Shown here in pieces: positions 25,830-34,424 of a DNA stretch of 64,000 nucleotides. This DNA is from Roseomonas sp. Its GTDB lineage: Bacteria; Pseudomonadota; Alphaproteobacteria; Acetobacterales; Acetobacteraceae. Within the stretch, counting starts at the first letter, position 1, and every line of letters begins with the position of its first letter. The stretch covers positions 1-64,000 of the forward strand of contig JADCFA010000021.1 in assembly GCA_020249775.1 (NCBI GenBank), read 5' to 3'. The notes beneath the pieces were generated by a model. That model was not told the DNA's origin. It saw only the letters and a list, made by a program, of their open reading frames with translations, and did no database searches. The position numbers were made by a program, and so were the translations under genes.

Positions 25830-26333
25830 ATGCGCCCATCCGGTCTGGCATGGCTTGGCCCTGATGGGCTGCTGCGTTTCCAGGGTGGGGATTTTCGCTG
25901 CGCCATCGGCAAGGGCGGCCGGCGTGCCGATAAGCGTGAGGGGGATGGCGCGACACCAATAGGCCTTTTGCCACTGCGCCGCCTGCTGTATCGCGCGGAT
26001 CGTCTGGCGCCACCACGCGGGTCCGTGCCCATCGCCCCCATCGCGCCAGATGATGGCTGGTGTGATGATCCGACGCATGCCGATTACAATACGCAAATCC
26101 GCCTGCCGCATCCGGCACGGCATGAAGAACTTTGGCGCGCTGATCCGATTTACGATGTGATTGGCGTGCTCGGCTGGAATGATTCGCCCGTGCTGCGCGG
26201 ACGGGGCAGTGCGATTTTTTTGCATCTGGCACGCCCCGGCTTCAGCCCGACCGAGGGCTGCATTGCGCTGGAGCAGCGCGATCTTTTGCGCGTTTTGGCC
26301 GAGGGGCTGACGGCGGTTGAAGTGGCGGCGTGA
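25830..26333 (+). CDS. L,D-transpeptidase family (YkuD) protein
   Basis: 167 residues. HLARPGFSPTEGCIAL contains the His and the Cys of the YkuD catalytic site, in the TEGC variant seen in short proteobacterial members. The usual role is cross-linking or tailoring peptidoglycan in the periplasm, but no signal peptide is visible, so export or localisation is uncertain. It starts three bases after ribA and is probably co-transcribed. Confidence 0.82.
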   Translation: MRPSGLAWLGPDGLLRFQGGDFRCAIGKGGRRADKREGDGATPIGLLPLRRLLYRADRLAPPRGSVPIAPIAPDDGWCDDPTHADYNTQIRLPHPARHEELWRADPIYDVIGVLGWNDSPVLRGRGSAIFLHLARPGFSPTEGCIALEQRDLLRVLAEGLTAVEVAA

Positions 26334-26337
26334 CCTG

Positions 26338-26369
26338 CACGGCATCAGATGTTGCCACCCGATGCCGTG
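26338..26369. terminator. Convergent hairpin after the L,D-transpeptidase gene
   Basis: CACGGCATC (26338-26346) and GATGCCGTG (26361-26369) form a perfect 9-bp stem with a 14-base loop, between two converging genes. No T tract follows, so it is a possible bidirectional terminator rather than a certain one. Confidence 0.5.
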
Positions 26370-26383
26370 GCAAGGCGTGATGT

Positions 26384-27616
26384 TCAGCTCCTGACCAGGT
26401 TGCAGCCACCCTCATTCAAGGGGCGGAAAGCCTTGTCTGCTTCGGTTGTTTGCAGAAGCTTGTAGTAATCCCAGGGGCCGCGGCTTTCTTCGGGCTTTTT
26501 CACCTCAAACAGGAAGGACGGATGGATTTTCCGCCCATCCGGGCGAATGCTGCCTTTGCCGAAGGCATCATCATCCGTGGGCATCGCCTTCATGCGCGCA
26601 ACCGCCGCCGCGCCATCGGCCTTGGCGGCGGCAACGCCCATATCGGCTACTGCCTTCAGGTAATGCAGCGCGCCCGCATAGGTGCCGGCATGGGTGCTCG
26701 CGAAGCCCGCATTGCCAATCGCGGGCCGGATGCGCTGCGTGAGGGCGCGGGTGCGATCATTCAAATCCCAATAGAAGCTTTCCGTCACGATCAGCCCCTG
26801 TGCAGTGCGCAGTGACAGGGAATGCACTTCGGTAATGAACAACAGCAATGAAGCCAAGCGCACGCCGCGCCGATTGAGCCCGAATTCAGCCGCCTGCTTC
26901 ACGCAATTGATCGTATCCGTCCCCGCATTGGCAAGGCCAATCACATTGGCGCGGCTTGCTTGCGCCTGCACCAGGAAGGATGAGAAATCGGAGGTTCCCG
27001 GAAAGGGGGTGCGCACCGAACCCAGCACGCGCCCACCAGCGGCACGCACAAAGCCCGCAGTGTCACGTTCGAGCGCATGGCCAAAGGCATAATCGGCGGT
27101 GATGAAGAACCAGGCATCGCCGCCCGCGCGCACCGTCGCCCCGCCCACTGAATTGGCGAGCATCCATGTGTCATAGGTCCAATGCACCATATTGGGGGAG
27201 CAGCGCGCACCGGTCAGGTCCGATGTCGCCGCCGAGCTATTGATATGCACCTTGTTCTTTTCACGGCAAATGTCATTGGCCGCAAGCGCGACGGAAGATG
27301 TGGCCACATCCACCAACGCATCCACGCCATCCCGATCAAACCATTGGCGCGCGATATTCACACCAACATCCGGGCGATTTTGGTGGTCAGCAAAGACGAT
27401 TTCCACATTGAAGCCGCGCTGGCCGAAATCCTGCACCGCCTGCCGCGCGGCAGCGACCGAGGTGCTGCCGGTGACATCGCGATACATGCCAGACATATCC
27501 ACGGGAACGCCAAGCTTGATGGTATTGGCCGCCTGCGCCCTGGCGCTCCGCCAGGGCAGCCCACCCAAAGGCGCGGCCGCGCCGGCCTTAAGCACATCTC
27601 TTCTGTTCAAGGTCAT
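26384..27616 (-). CDS. ABC transporter substrate-binding protein, branched-chain amino acid type
   Basis: 410 residues of the Peripla_BP_6 class. A Tat-like N-terminus (NRRDVLKAG, cleavage near ARAQA) is followed by IKLGVPVDMSGMYRDVTG and a two-lobe fold with FFITADYAFGHALE and FPGTSDFSSFLVQAQ. Relatives bind branched-chain amino acids, amides or aromatic compounds. No permease or ATPase genes are adjacent, so it either uses a distant transporter or is a stand-alone receptor-like copy. Confidence 0.88.
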   Translation of the reverse strand: MTLNRRDVLKAGAAAPLGGLPWRSARAQAANTIKLGVPVDMSGMYRDVTGSTSVAAARQAVQDFGQRGFNVEIVFADHQNRPDVGVNIARQWFDRDGVDALVDVATSSVALAANDICREKNKVHINSSAATSDLTGARCSPNMVHWTYDTWMLANSVGGATVRAGGDAWFFITADYAFGHALERDTAGFVRAAGGRVLGSVRTPFPGTSDFSSFLVQAQASRANVIGLANAGTDTINCVKQAAEFGLNRRGVRLASLLLFITEVHSLSLRTAQGLIVTESFYWDLNDRTRALTQRIRPAIGNAGFASTHAGTYAGALHYLKAVADMGVAAAKADGAAAVARMKAMPTDDDAFGKGSIRPDGRKIHPSFLFEVKKPEESRGPWDYYKLLQTTEADKAFRPLNEGGCNLVRS

Positions 27617-27786
27617 TGTCTTCTCCCTAAAGGGCGATCTGCAGTCGCCACAATAGGAAGCTTGGACCGGAAAAGAGACAGGAGTCGAGGGTGGAAGGTG
27701 CCTAAATCCCAGCTGTGATCAAGCCCTGCTCGCTTCACAAAAATGCGATGCGCAAGGCAGGAGCACGCTCGGGGAGCAGAACGGGT

Positions 27787-29409
27787 TTACTGGACCTTGA
27801 CCTCCTTGGTTTCGCCATTGAGTTTCAGGAACGTCTCCCGGATTTTGCTTTCCAACCATTCGAGAACCGGATCAAACGCATAGCCCAGCAGAAACGCCAT
27901 GAAGGTGAGCGAGAGTGAGAGATCGCTGATTGTGACCGTGGTGGGATTGATGACGTCGCCCCCACTCCAGACTACGCTGAGCAGACCGCCCATGACGGCC
28001 GGCATGAGAAGCCGCGCGAAGGTGCCAGCATAGCCCATTGTTTCCAAAGCGGATTGCGCGCGTTGCCGAAAGCGCAATCGCAGCAGGTAGACGCATGCCC
28101 CGAGTAAAGCCAGAAGTGCCGGGAGAAGATGATTCATAAGCAGCGATAGGATCGCGATGGTGCGAATTTCTGACTTGCGCCAATCCTTTATGGGGTCCCG
28201 TGTTTCACTGTGCCCCTCTGACCTGGCGGTGATACTTGCGCTGGCGCAATCCGAAGCCGCGGATGGGCTGCCGGTTGCGCTACAATTTGCTTCTGTCGCC
28301 ACCTGCGACCCGGGAACTGATGAATCCGGACAATTAGCGAAGTCAAATCCTGGTCCGTCGGAAATGCGTTTGACAAGCAAGTTGAGAATAAGATGCTGCG
28401 GGGAATCCTGTGACAGGCTGCAGTTCCAGGCTTGCAGCCGCCCAAATAGCAATTCCTCCCTGATCTGGTGTTGTGCCAGCGAGGAACATAAACCCTCGGC
28501 CTCACGCGATCTTGGTGCAAGAAAAGGTTCCTGCTTTTCTTTACCCGCAGCATCCCGCGCCGGTCGGCAGAAAGGCAGATATTTCAGGCCGGCAGTGGCC
28601 GCGTCATTCGGTGTTGGCGCCGCGCGATTGCTGGTTTGGCCTGGAGAGGTGCCATTATTGGGCAGGCTCTGATTGACTTGACTAACGGGCTGGTTTTGGG
28701 CTGGGCTATCGCAACTACGCTTCGCGCCACCACATTCCATGGCGAAATGCTCAGCTGCTGTCAGAAGACGTAGCCGAGCATAAACATCATTCGCGGCAGT
28801 TTGTGTCTGCCGAAGTTGGGTGACGAGATTCCGAGCCTCATCAGCGCGCCAAAGCAGGGCGATCGAGACTGAAAAGCAAATCAGGAGAATGGCGAGAATC
28901 AGTAAATCGAGTGATTTAAGAAACCCATTGCGCGAATTCCGTATCGTTGTTGGCGTCACGGGGTCAGCCATTCGGGCCAAGGCATCCACCAGCAGCACAA
29001 GATCGCGCAGGCCCTCTCCATGTTTTTTGTCGGCCACCTCTTTCGGAGATAGCGTAAGGGGTTCCAGCGACAGATCATCAATTTTGTCCCTTGGCGCGGC
29101 GGAAGCCTGGGCAGGCATGGCTTGGGGCGCTGCGGGGGCGGGCGCGGCTTGTGGTGCAGCGGGGCCAGGGGCGCCTTGCGGTGACCCGGGGGCAGGGGGC
29201 TGACCGCCCTTCGCATTATCCTGATCCGCCTTTGGGACAATGGTATCCGATTGCGTGAAACGCCGGCCCGACCGCTTCGTCAAATGGTCCAGCAAAAGCA
29301 GCCCATCGCGCTGCAATTGCTCAATCTGGTCCAGTAACGCGGTGGGGGGCTTACGCCGATAGGCGGGGTCAACTTGGGCGCCGCTTTGGGCGGTATCGGT
29401 TCCGGACAT
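27787..29409 (-). CDS. Unrecognised membrane protein, Pro/Ala-rich N-terminus and Cys-containing loop
   Basis: 540 residues that match no family I recognise. A cytoplasmic N-terminal part contains a Pro and Ala rich stretch at about 70-107. A first membrane segment lies near 166-186, followed by a 230-residue loop that should be periplasmic and contains many cysteines and Gln/Asn/Ser. Three more hydrophobic stretches lie near 418-443, 463-481 and 495-512, then an acidic-basic tail. The start is ATG 29409. It stands alone, with the SBP gene 170 bases downstream and epmB 126 bases upstream in expression order. It may be envelope-associated; no function can be given. Confidence 0.7.
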   Translation of the reverse strand: MSGTDTAQSGAQVDPAYRRKPPTALLDQIEQLQRDGLLLLDHLTKRSGRRFTQSDTIVPKADQDNAKGGQPPAPGSPQGAPGPAAPQAAPAPAAPQAMPAQASAAPRDKIDDLSLEPLTLSPKEVADKKHGEGLRDLVLLVDALARMADPVTPTTIRNSRNGFLKSLDLLILAILLICFSVSIALLWRADEARNLVTQLRQTQTAANDVYARLRLLTAAEHFAMECGGAKRSCDSPAQNQPVSQVNQSLPNNGTSPGQTSNRAAPTPNDAATAGLKYLPFCRPARDAAGKEKQEPFLAPRSREAEGLCSSLAQHQIREELLFGRLQAWNCSLSQDSPQHLILNLLVKRISDGPGFDFANCPDSSVPGSQVATEANCSATGSPSAASDCASASITARSEGHSETRDPIKDWRKSEIRTIAILSLLMNHLLPALLALLGACVYLLRLRFRQRAQSALETMGYAGTFARLLMPAVMGGLLSVVWSGGDVINPTTVTISDLSLSLTFMAFLLGYAFDPVLEWLESKIRETFLKLNGETKEVKVQ

Positions 29410-29535
29410 GATGGATATTCCCTAAGGCGGGTCACAGCTAACTGATCAGCCTAGGCTTGATCCATGCGGGCACGCAATTATTAAACCTTGGTCAGAAATT
29501 ATGCTTCGCCGGCACCTGCCGATCATCCGCGTCCA

Positions 29536-30516
29536 TCACCCAACCGGCTTCTTCCCGCCGCCCATCGGGGTTTCCTTGACAAACAAGGGCAGCGCATGGC
29601 CGGGCAGCCGCCCGCGGAGCGCCCCCATCAGCGCCAGCCCCTCCTCCTCGGGCACCTGAAACCGCGCCGTGCCGGGCGCCGGGTCCAGGCTATGCAGGTA
29701 ATAGGGATTGATACGGTTGCGGATCATGGCCCGCAGCAAAGCTTCCATGGTGGGCGCGTTATCATTCACGCCGCGCAGCAATACGGACTGACCGAGCAAA
29801 GGCACCCCAGCCTCTGCCAGCCTCGCCAGCGCTTGCGCGGCATCGGGCGTGAATTCCCGGGCGTGATTGGCATGCACGGCGATGAAGACCGGCTTGGCTT
29901 GCCGCATCGCACCCACCAGCGCCCCGGTCACGCGCGCGGGATCGGCCACTGGCACGCGCGTGTGGATGCGCAAGCTTTCGATATGCGCCATGCCGGCAAG
30001 CCGCCCTAGGATTTCCCCAAGCCTTCGCGCGGAAAGCATCAGCGGATCGCCGCCGGTCAGGATCACCTCTCGGATCGCAGTATTGCCTTCAAACCAGGCG
30101 AGCGCTTCCTGCAATTCCGCTTCCGTCAGCAAGCCCCCATCGGGGCCCACCTTTTCGCGGCGGAAACAAAACCGGCAATAGACCGGGCAGGCGAGCAAGG
30201 GTTTGAGCAGCGCGCGATCCGGGTAGCGATGCACAACACCTTTCACCGGCGTGAAGGGTGCATCCGCGGTCGGGTCTTCCGATTCATGCGGCGCGGTAAT
30301 CAGCTCCGCCGAAGCGGGGATATATTGCAGCGCAATCGGGTCAGCTGGGTCGCCCGGCCTGATCAGCGCGGCCATGGCCGGCGTGATGGCAGTGGCGTAG
30401 CGCGCGGCGACGGCTTCCAAGCCCGGCACCGCATCCACCGCCACCAGGCCAGCGCGCGCCAAATCTTGCGGGCTGCGCAGCGTGCGGCTCTGGTCCTGGG
30501 CGATGGGCTGGGGCAT
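29536..30516 (-). CDS. epmB: EF-P beta-lysylation protein, KamA-family radical SAM
   Basis: 326 residues. CPVYCRFCFRREKVG contains the CxxxCxxC radical SAM triad, ILTGGDPLMLS and HTRVPVADPARV are typical of lysine 2,3-aminomutase relatives. The length and the divergent epmA gene favour EpmB, which makes (R)-beta-lysine for modification of elongation factor P, over a catabolic aminomutase. No efp gene is in the window. Its start lies 37 bases from the start of epmA. Confidence 0.88.
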   Translation of the reverse strand: MPQPIAQDQSRTLRSPQDLARAGLVAVDAVPGLEAVAARYATAITPAMAALIRPGDPADPIALQYIPASAELITAPHESEDPTADAPFTPVKGVVHRYPDRALLKPLLACPVYCRFCFRREKVGPDGGLLTEAELQEALAWFEGNTAIREVILTGGDPLMLSARRLGEILGRLAGMAHIESLRIHTRVPVADPARVTGALVGAMRQAKPVFIAVHANHAREFTPDAAQALARLAEAGVPLLGQSVLLRGVNDNAPTMEALLRAMIRNRINPYYLHSLDPAPGTARFQVPEEEGLALMGALRGRLPGHALPLFVKETPMGGGKKPVG

Positions 30517-30553
30517 AGGACCGAGCGACTATACCAGCCCTGAAAGCGCAGCA

Positions 30554-31567
30554 ATGCCCCTGCCCCCCTGGCACCCGGAAGCCTTCGCCGCGCGGCTGCC
30601 CTTTCTGGAACGCCGCGCAGAGCTTACCGCCGCAACCCGCGCCTTTTTCTTGGCTAGCGGCTACCGCGAAGTGGAAACCCCCGCGCTGGTGCCAGCACCG
30701 GGGGCCGAGGTGCATTTGCGCGCCTTCGCCACACGGTATGAGGCGCATTTGGGCCAGGGTGCGTCACGTGATCTCTGGCTTCGCACCTCTCCGGAATTGG
30801 CGCTGAAGCGCTTATTGGTGGCGGGCGCGGGAGCGGTTTTTGAATTGGCGCGGGTTTGGCGGAATGGCGAAACCTCGCCGCGCCATGCGCCGGAATTCAC
30901 CATGCTGGAATGGTATCGCCCGGGCCTTGGCTTTGAGGGGCTGATGGCCGAGACCGAAGACTATGTCCGCGCCGTTGCGCCGCGCCTGGTGGCACATGGC
31001 GCGGTGACGACCGATCTCAGCCTGCCTTTTGAACGCATCACCATGGCAGAGGCTTTTGCGCGCTGGTGCCATGGCCTTGATATCCTGGCGACCGAGGGCG
31101 ATGCGGCGCGGCTGCATACCGCCGCCCAAGCCGCCGGCTTCTCCACAAGCGCCGATGAGGGGTGGGAGGAACTATTCTTCCGCCTGCTGCTTGAGCATAT
31201 CGAACCAAATCTTGGCCGTGGGCGCGCGACCTTCCTGACCCATTGGCCGGCACCGCAAGCAGCGCTTGCGCGGCGCGATCCGGCGGACCCACGCGCGGCG
31301 CTGCGGTTTGAGCTTTTCGTCGCCGGGCTTGAACTCGCCAACGCTTTTGATGAGTTGACCGATCCCGCCGAACAGCGCGCGCGCTTCATCGCCGATACGG
31401 CGGAACGCCGCCGCATCAGCGGCGAGCATGGCTGGGAGGTTGATGAGGATTTCCTGGCCGCCCTGGAACACGGCATGCCTGCCACCAGCGGCATCGCGCT
31501 TGGCTTTGATCGGCTGGCGATGCTCGTTTCCGGCGCGCGCGAGATTGGCGATGTGCTGTGGTTGTGA
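30554..31567 (+). CDS. epmA: EF-P lysine lyase/ligase (GenX), lysyl-tRNA synthetase-like
   Basis: 337 residues. The protein has the catalytic core of class II lysyl-tRNA synthetases but no anticodon-binding domain, the definition of EpmA/GenX/PoxA. Motif 2 is in FELARVWRNGETSPRHAPEF, and motif 3 in GIALGFDRLAMLV. It attaches beta-lysine to the conserved Lys of EF-P, helping ribosomes through polyproline stretches. It is divergent from epmB, so both halves of the pathway share one control region. Confidence 0.92.
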   Translation: MPLPPWHPEAFAARLPFLERRAELTAATRAFFLASGYREVETPALVPAPGAEVHLRAFATRYEAHLGQGASRDLWLRTSPELALKRLLVAGAGAVFELARVWRNGETSPRHAPEFTMLEWYRPGLGFEGLMAETEDYVRAVAPRLVAHGAVTTDLSLPFERITMAEAFARWCHGLDILATEGDAARLHTAAQAAGFSTSADEGWEELFFRLLLEHIEPNLGRGRATFLTHWPAPQAALARRDPADPRAALRFELFVAGLELANAFDELTDPAEQRARFIADTAERRRISGEHGWEVDEDFLAALEHGMPATSGIALGFDRLAMLVSGAREIGDVLWL

Positions 31568-31572
31568 CGCGC

Positions 31573-32307
31573 CTATCTTGCGCGGCGCAGCGTTTCCAGT
31601 ATCGCCGCGCTGTCTTCCCGCGGCAGCGCGTAAAACACAAAAACATAAGGGTCTGAGGCTTCAAATACTGACGGATCGGATGACGCGCGCTGCATGGTCG
31701 CGCGATCCAGATCAGCCATCGGGTGCCAGGCGCCGTTCAATTCGAAGAACACATCATAACCCAGCGCATCCAGATAGGCCGGCACGGCATAGGTGCTGCC
31801 TTGCTGGTGGCGTTCTTCCACTTCCAGCGTCAGCACCGGGCGGCAGCGGAGCAAAGTTTCGCGCGCGCCGCGCAGGATTTCATATTCGGCGCCTTCGGCA
31901 TCCAGCTTAATGGCGGTGACATCAGTCAGCGCGAAATCATCCAAGGTGCGCATCGGCACGGTAAAGCGCTCCACCGTCACGCGGGCCGAGACATGCGCCG
32001 CGTAATCCTTGGCGGTGCTGGCCCATTGTTCCTGCGCCACCCCATCCAGTACGGGCATAGCAAGAGTGATGCTGCCCTGATGATCGCCAAGCGCCAGATG
32101 GTGGCATGCGACATGGGCGGGTGCTTCGCCAAAGGCTGCGCACAAGGCGGCTTGCAGCCGGGCAAAGGCGCTGGGCAGGGGCTCAAACGCCAGCACCCGG
32201 CTGCCAGGCAGGCGTGCCAAGGGAATGGTCAGCAACCCATCATGCGCACCGATATCCACCAGCGTGCCGGGGCGATGCAGCAGGCGATGGAAATTTTCCT
32301 CATTCAT
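31573..32307 (-). CDS. FkbM-family methyltransferase
   Basis: 244 residues with an SAM-binding Rossmann fold: LVDIGAHDGLLTIPLA is motif I, and AIKLDAEGAEYEILRGA is the FkbM hallmark. Members methylate hydroxyls of polyketides, sugars or lipids. The C-terminal 60 residues include FELNGAWHPM. No biosynthetic cluster is adjacent, so the acceptor is unknown. It converges on epmA with a five-base gap. Confidence 0.87.
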   Translation of the reverse strand: MNEENFHRLLHRPGTLVDIGAHDGLLTIPLARLPGSRVLAFEPLPSAFARLQAALCAAFGEAPAHVACHHLALGDHQGSITLAMPVLDGVAQEQWASTAKDYAAHVSARVTVERFTVPMRTLDDFALTDVTAIKLDAEGAEYEILRGARETLLRCRPVLTLEVEERHQQGSTYAVPAYLDALGYDVFFELNGAWHPMADLDRATMQRASSDPSVFEASDPYVFVFYALPREDSAAILETLRRAR

Positions 32308-32374
32308 GACGAATTTTTCCCCTTTGGCCCCTGGCTTCGCCTAAGCTTCCCGAAACAAGCTCCGGGAGAGCGCC

Positions 32375-32794
32375 ATGCCGATGCGACTTTGTCAGCTTAT
32401 CTATACCTCTCGCCCCTTCGGCTTCAATGCGCCGATGCTGGATGATATTCTGACCACGGCGCGGGCACGCAATGCCGAGAATGACATTACCGGCGCGCTG
32501 ATCTGCCGCGCCGATATGTTCATGCAAATGCTGGAAGGGCCGCGCGCGGCGGTAACCGAGACCTTCGGGCGCATCCTGGCCGATGACCGCCATGTGGAGG
32601 TGGCGCTGCTGCATGTGGGCGATACGCCGGAACGCATCTTCGCTGATTGGACCATGCGTGATGATCCGCCGCAAAGCTGGATGTGGAACCAGGCAGAAGT
32701 GCGTGAAGGCGCGATGCAGGAAGCGAGTGCGGCTGCGGCCTATTCCGTATTTCGTCGGCTGTCGCGCCTGCCGCCGGAACGTCGCGCGGTGTAA
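32375..32794 (+). CDS. Short BLUF-domain blue-light sensor
   Basis: 139 residues: a single BLUF domain plus a short C-terminal helix region. The key Tyr is in LIYTSRP, the flavin-contacting Asn and Asp in ARNAENDITGALI, the Gln in MFMQMLEG and a Trp in FADWTM. A GGGAG box lies upstream of ATG 32375. BLUF proteins bind FAD and signal by hydrogen-bond change; short ones act through a partner protein. No effector (EAL, cyclase) is fused or adjacent, so the output is unknown. Confidence 0.93.
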   Translation: MPMRLCQLIYTSRPFGFNAPMLDDILTTARARNAENDITGALICRADMFMQMLEGPRAAVTETFGRILADDRHVEVALLHVGDTPERIFADWTMRDDPPQSWMWNQAEVREGAMQEASAAAAYSVFRRLSRLPPERRAV

Positions 32795-32797
32795 ATG

Positions 32798-33562
32798 CTA
32801 ATCCGCGGTCCAACCGCCATCCACCAGCAGGGCTGAGCCCGTCATCAGTGCGCCGGCATCGCTCGCCAGCAGCAGGATCGCGCCCATCAGATCCTCAACC
32901 TGACCCACACGACCGAGCTTGATCTTGGCTTCCACCTGCTCGCGAAAGCCAGGCGCGGCCAGGAAGGGTTTGGTGAGTGGCGTTTCGATGAAGGTGGGGC
33001 AGAGCGTATTCACGCGAATGCCATGCGGCGCCAATTCCACCGCCATGGCCTTGGTGAGCCCTTCAATCGCCCATTTGGACGCGCAATAGATCGCCCGATT
33101 GGGTGCGCCGACATGGCCCATTTGCGATGAGACATTGATGATGGAACCAGGGCGCTTCGCCGCCAGCAGCCGCCTCGCCACTTGTTGCGCCATAAAGAAC
33201 GCAGCGCGGACATTAAGGCCCATCACCACATCGAAATCATCCAAAGTCACCTCAATGAAGGGTTTTGGGCGATTGGTGCCGGCGTTGTTCACCAGAATAT
33301 CGAAGGGCTCGGCTGCCATTATCGCGGCTTGCGTCGCTGCCAGATCATTCACATCCAAGGCCAGAGCCTCTGCCGCACCACCCTTGGCGCGGATGGCCGC
33401 CGCGGCGGCTTCAATCTCATGAGCGCTGCGGGCCAGCAGCGTGACATGCGCGCCCTGATCGGCAAGCGCGGCCGCAGCGGCAAGGCCAATGCCGCGTCCA
33501 GCGCCGCTCACCAATGCGCGGCGGCCATCAAGGCGGAAGCTTGGGGTGCGGGGTAAGTCCAT
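32798..33562 (-). CDS. Short-chain dehydrogenase/reductase
   Basis: 254-residue classical SDR. GAGRGIGLA is the cofactor-binding turn, NNAG follows, and the catalytic set INVSS plus YCASK is intact. The C-terminal LLVDGGWTAD is typical. Substrate unknown; a 3-oxoacyl or sugar-alcohol reductase type activity is likely. It converges on the BLUF gene with three bases between stops. Confidence 0.9.
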   Translation of the reverse strand: MDLPRTPSFRLDGRRALVSGAGRGIGLAAAAALADQGAHVTLLARSAHEIEAAAAAIRAKGGAAEALALDVNDLAATQAAIMAAEPFDILVNNAGTNRPKPFIEVTLDDFDVVMGLNVRAAFFMAQQVARRLLAAKRPGSIINVSSQMGHVGAPNRAIYCASKWAIEGLTKAMAVELAPHGIRVNTLCPTFIETPLTKPFLAAPGFREQVEAKIKLGRVGQVEDLMGAILLLASDAGALMTGSALLVDGGWTAD

Positions 33563-33596
33563 GGAGGCAATTCCTGAAGTGTCGGTTCCGTTGGTA

Positions 33597-34406
33597 TCAC
33601 AGGCCGAGTGCCGCGCGCCAATCCGCAGCCCTTACCAACCGCACACCCCGCCGCCGCGCGGCGCGAATCTCCGTCGCATTTGGAAAGCCGCAATAGGGTA
33701 AGATTGGCGCTGCAACGCCCTCAGCCCTGCCCGCCGCCAGTGCGCGTAAGACATCGCCAATCATCGGCAAGGCCGCTTCATGCAGCAGCCGGGCTGCGGT
33801 GGAAGCAGAAATGCCCGCGGGCAGCGCATGGGCGCGCTGGGCCAGCACTTCGCCGGCATCAATGCGCGCAGCGATGCGATGGATGCTGACCCCCGTCGCC
33901 CCCGGTCCTTCCTGCAAGGCCCAGAAGGCAGGGATCGGGCCGCGATGCCGTGGCAGTAGCGATGGGTGGATATTCACCCCACCCAGCCGCGCCAAAGCCA
34001 GCGTTTCCAGCGTAAAAATCTGGTCGAAATGAAAGGTTAGGATCACATCAGGCCGCGCCGCCTGCAATGCCGCGTGACAGGCCGTGCCATTCACATCCTC
34101 AACCTCAAGCAGCGTAATGCAGCGCGCGTGTGCGATTTCCGCCAAGCCCCGCCGCCCGCGCCAGCGCGCCACCAAGGGAGGCAGTACGAAATTGACGAAA
34201 AGATAGGGCAGGAAGCGCGGGCCGGAGCGGCGCAGATGCCGCCAGAATTGTCCGAAGGCACCACCCGCCGCAGCGCGATAGGGTTTGGATCGCCCGATCA
34301 GCACAAGCTCTGCCGCATGCGCGCCAATAAACGCACTCACAGCGGCGCTACTTGCCAGGCTATCCAGCGTGAATAGCGCAATACGAAGCGGCGGCGCTTC
34401 AGTCAC
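33597..34406 (-). CDS. Formyltransferase-family protein
   Basis: 269 residues. NIHPSLLPRHRGP and ARIDAGEVLAQRA supply the Asn, His and Asp of folate-dependent formyltransferases (as in Fmt, PurN and sugar-nucleotide formyltransferases). The N-terminal half is less typical and includes a hydrophobic stretch (LPYLFVNFVLPPLV). No purine or lipid A genes are adjacent, so the acceptor amine is unknown. Confidence 0.82.
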   Translation of the reverse strand: MTEAPPLRIALFTLDSLASSAAVSAFIGAHAAELVLIGRSKPYRAAAGGAFGQFWRHLRRSGPRFLPYLFVNFVLPPLVARWRGRRGLAEIAHARCITLLEVEDVNGTACHAALQAARPDVILTFHFDQIFTLETLALARLGGVNIHPSLLPRHRGPIPAFWALQEGPGATGVSIHRIAARIDAGEVLAQRAHALPAGISASTAARLLHEAALPMIGDVLRALAAGRAEGVAAPILPYCGFPNATEIRAARRRGVRLVRAADWRAALGL

Positions 34407-34424
34407 AAGCGGCGCCGCGCGATT

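Noticed and set aside
29536-30516. Catabolic lysine 2,3-aminomutase
   Set aside because: Shorter than classical KamA and adjacent to epmA, which makes the EF-P modification role more likely; not fully excluded.
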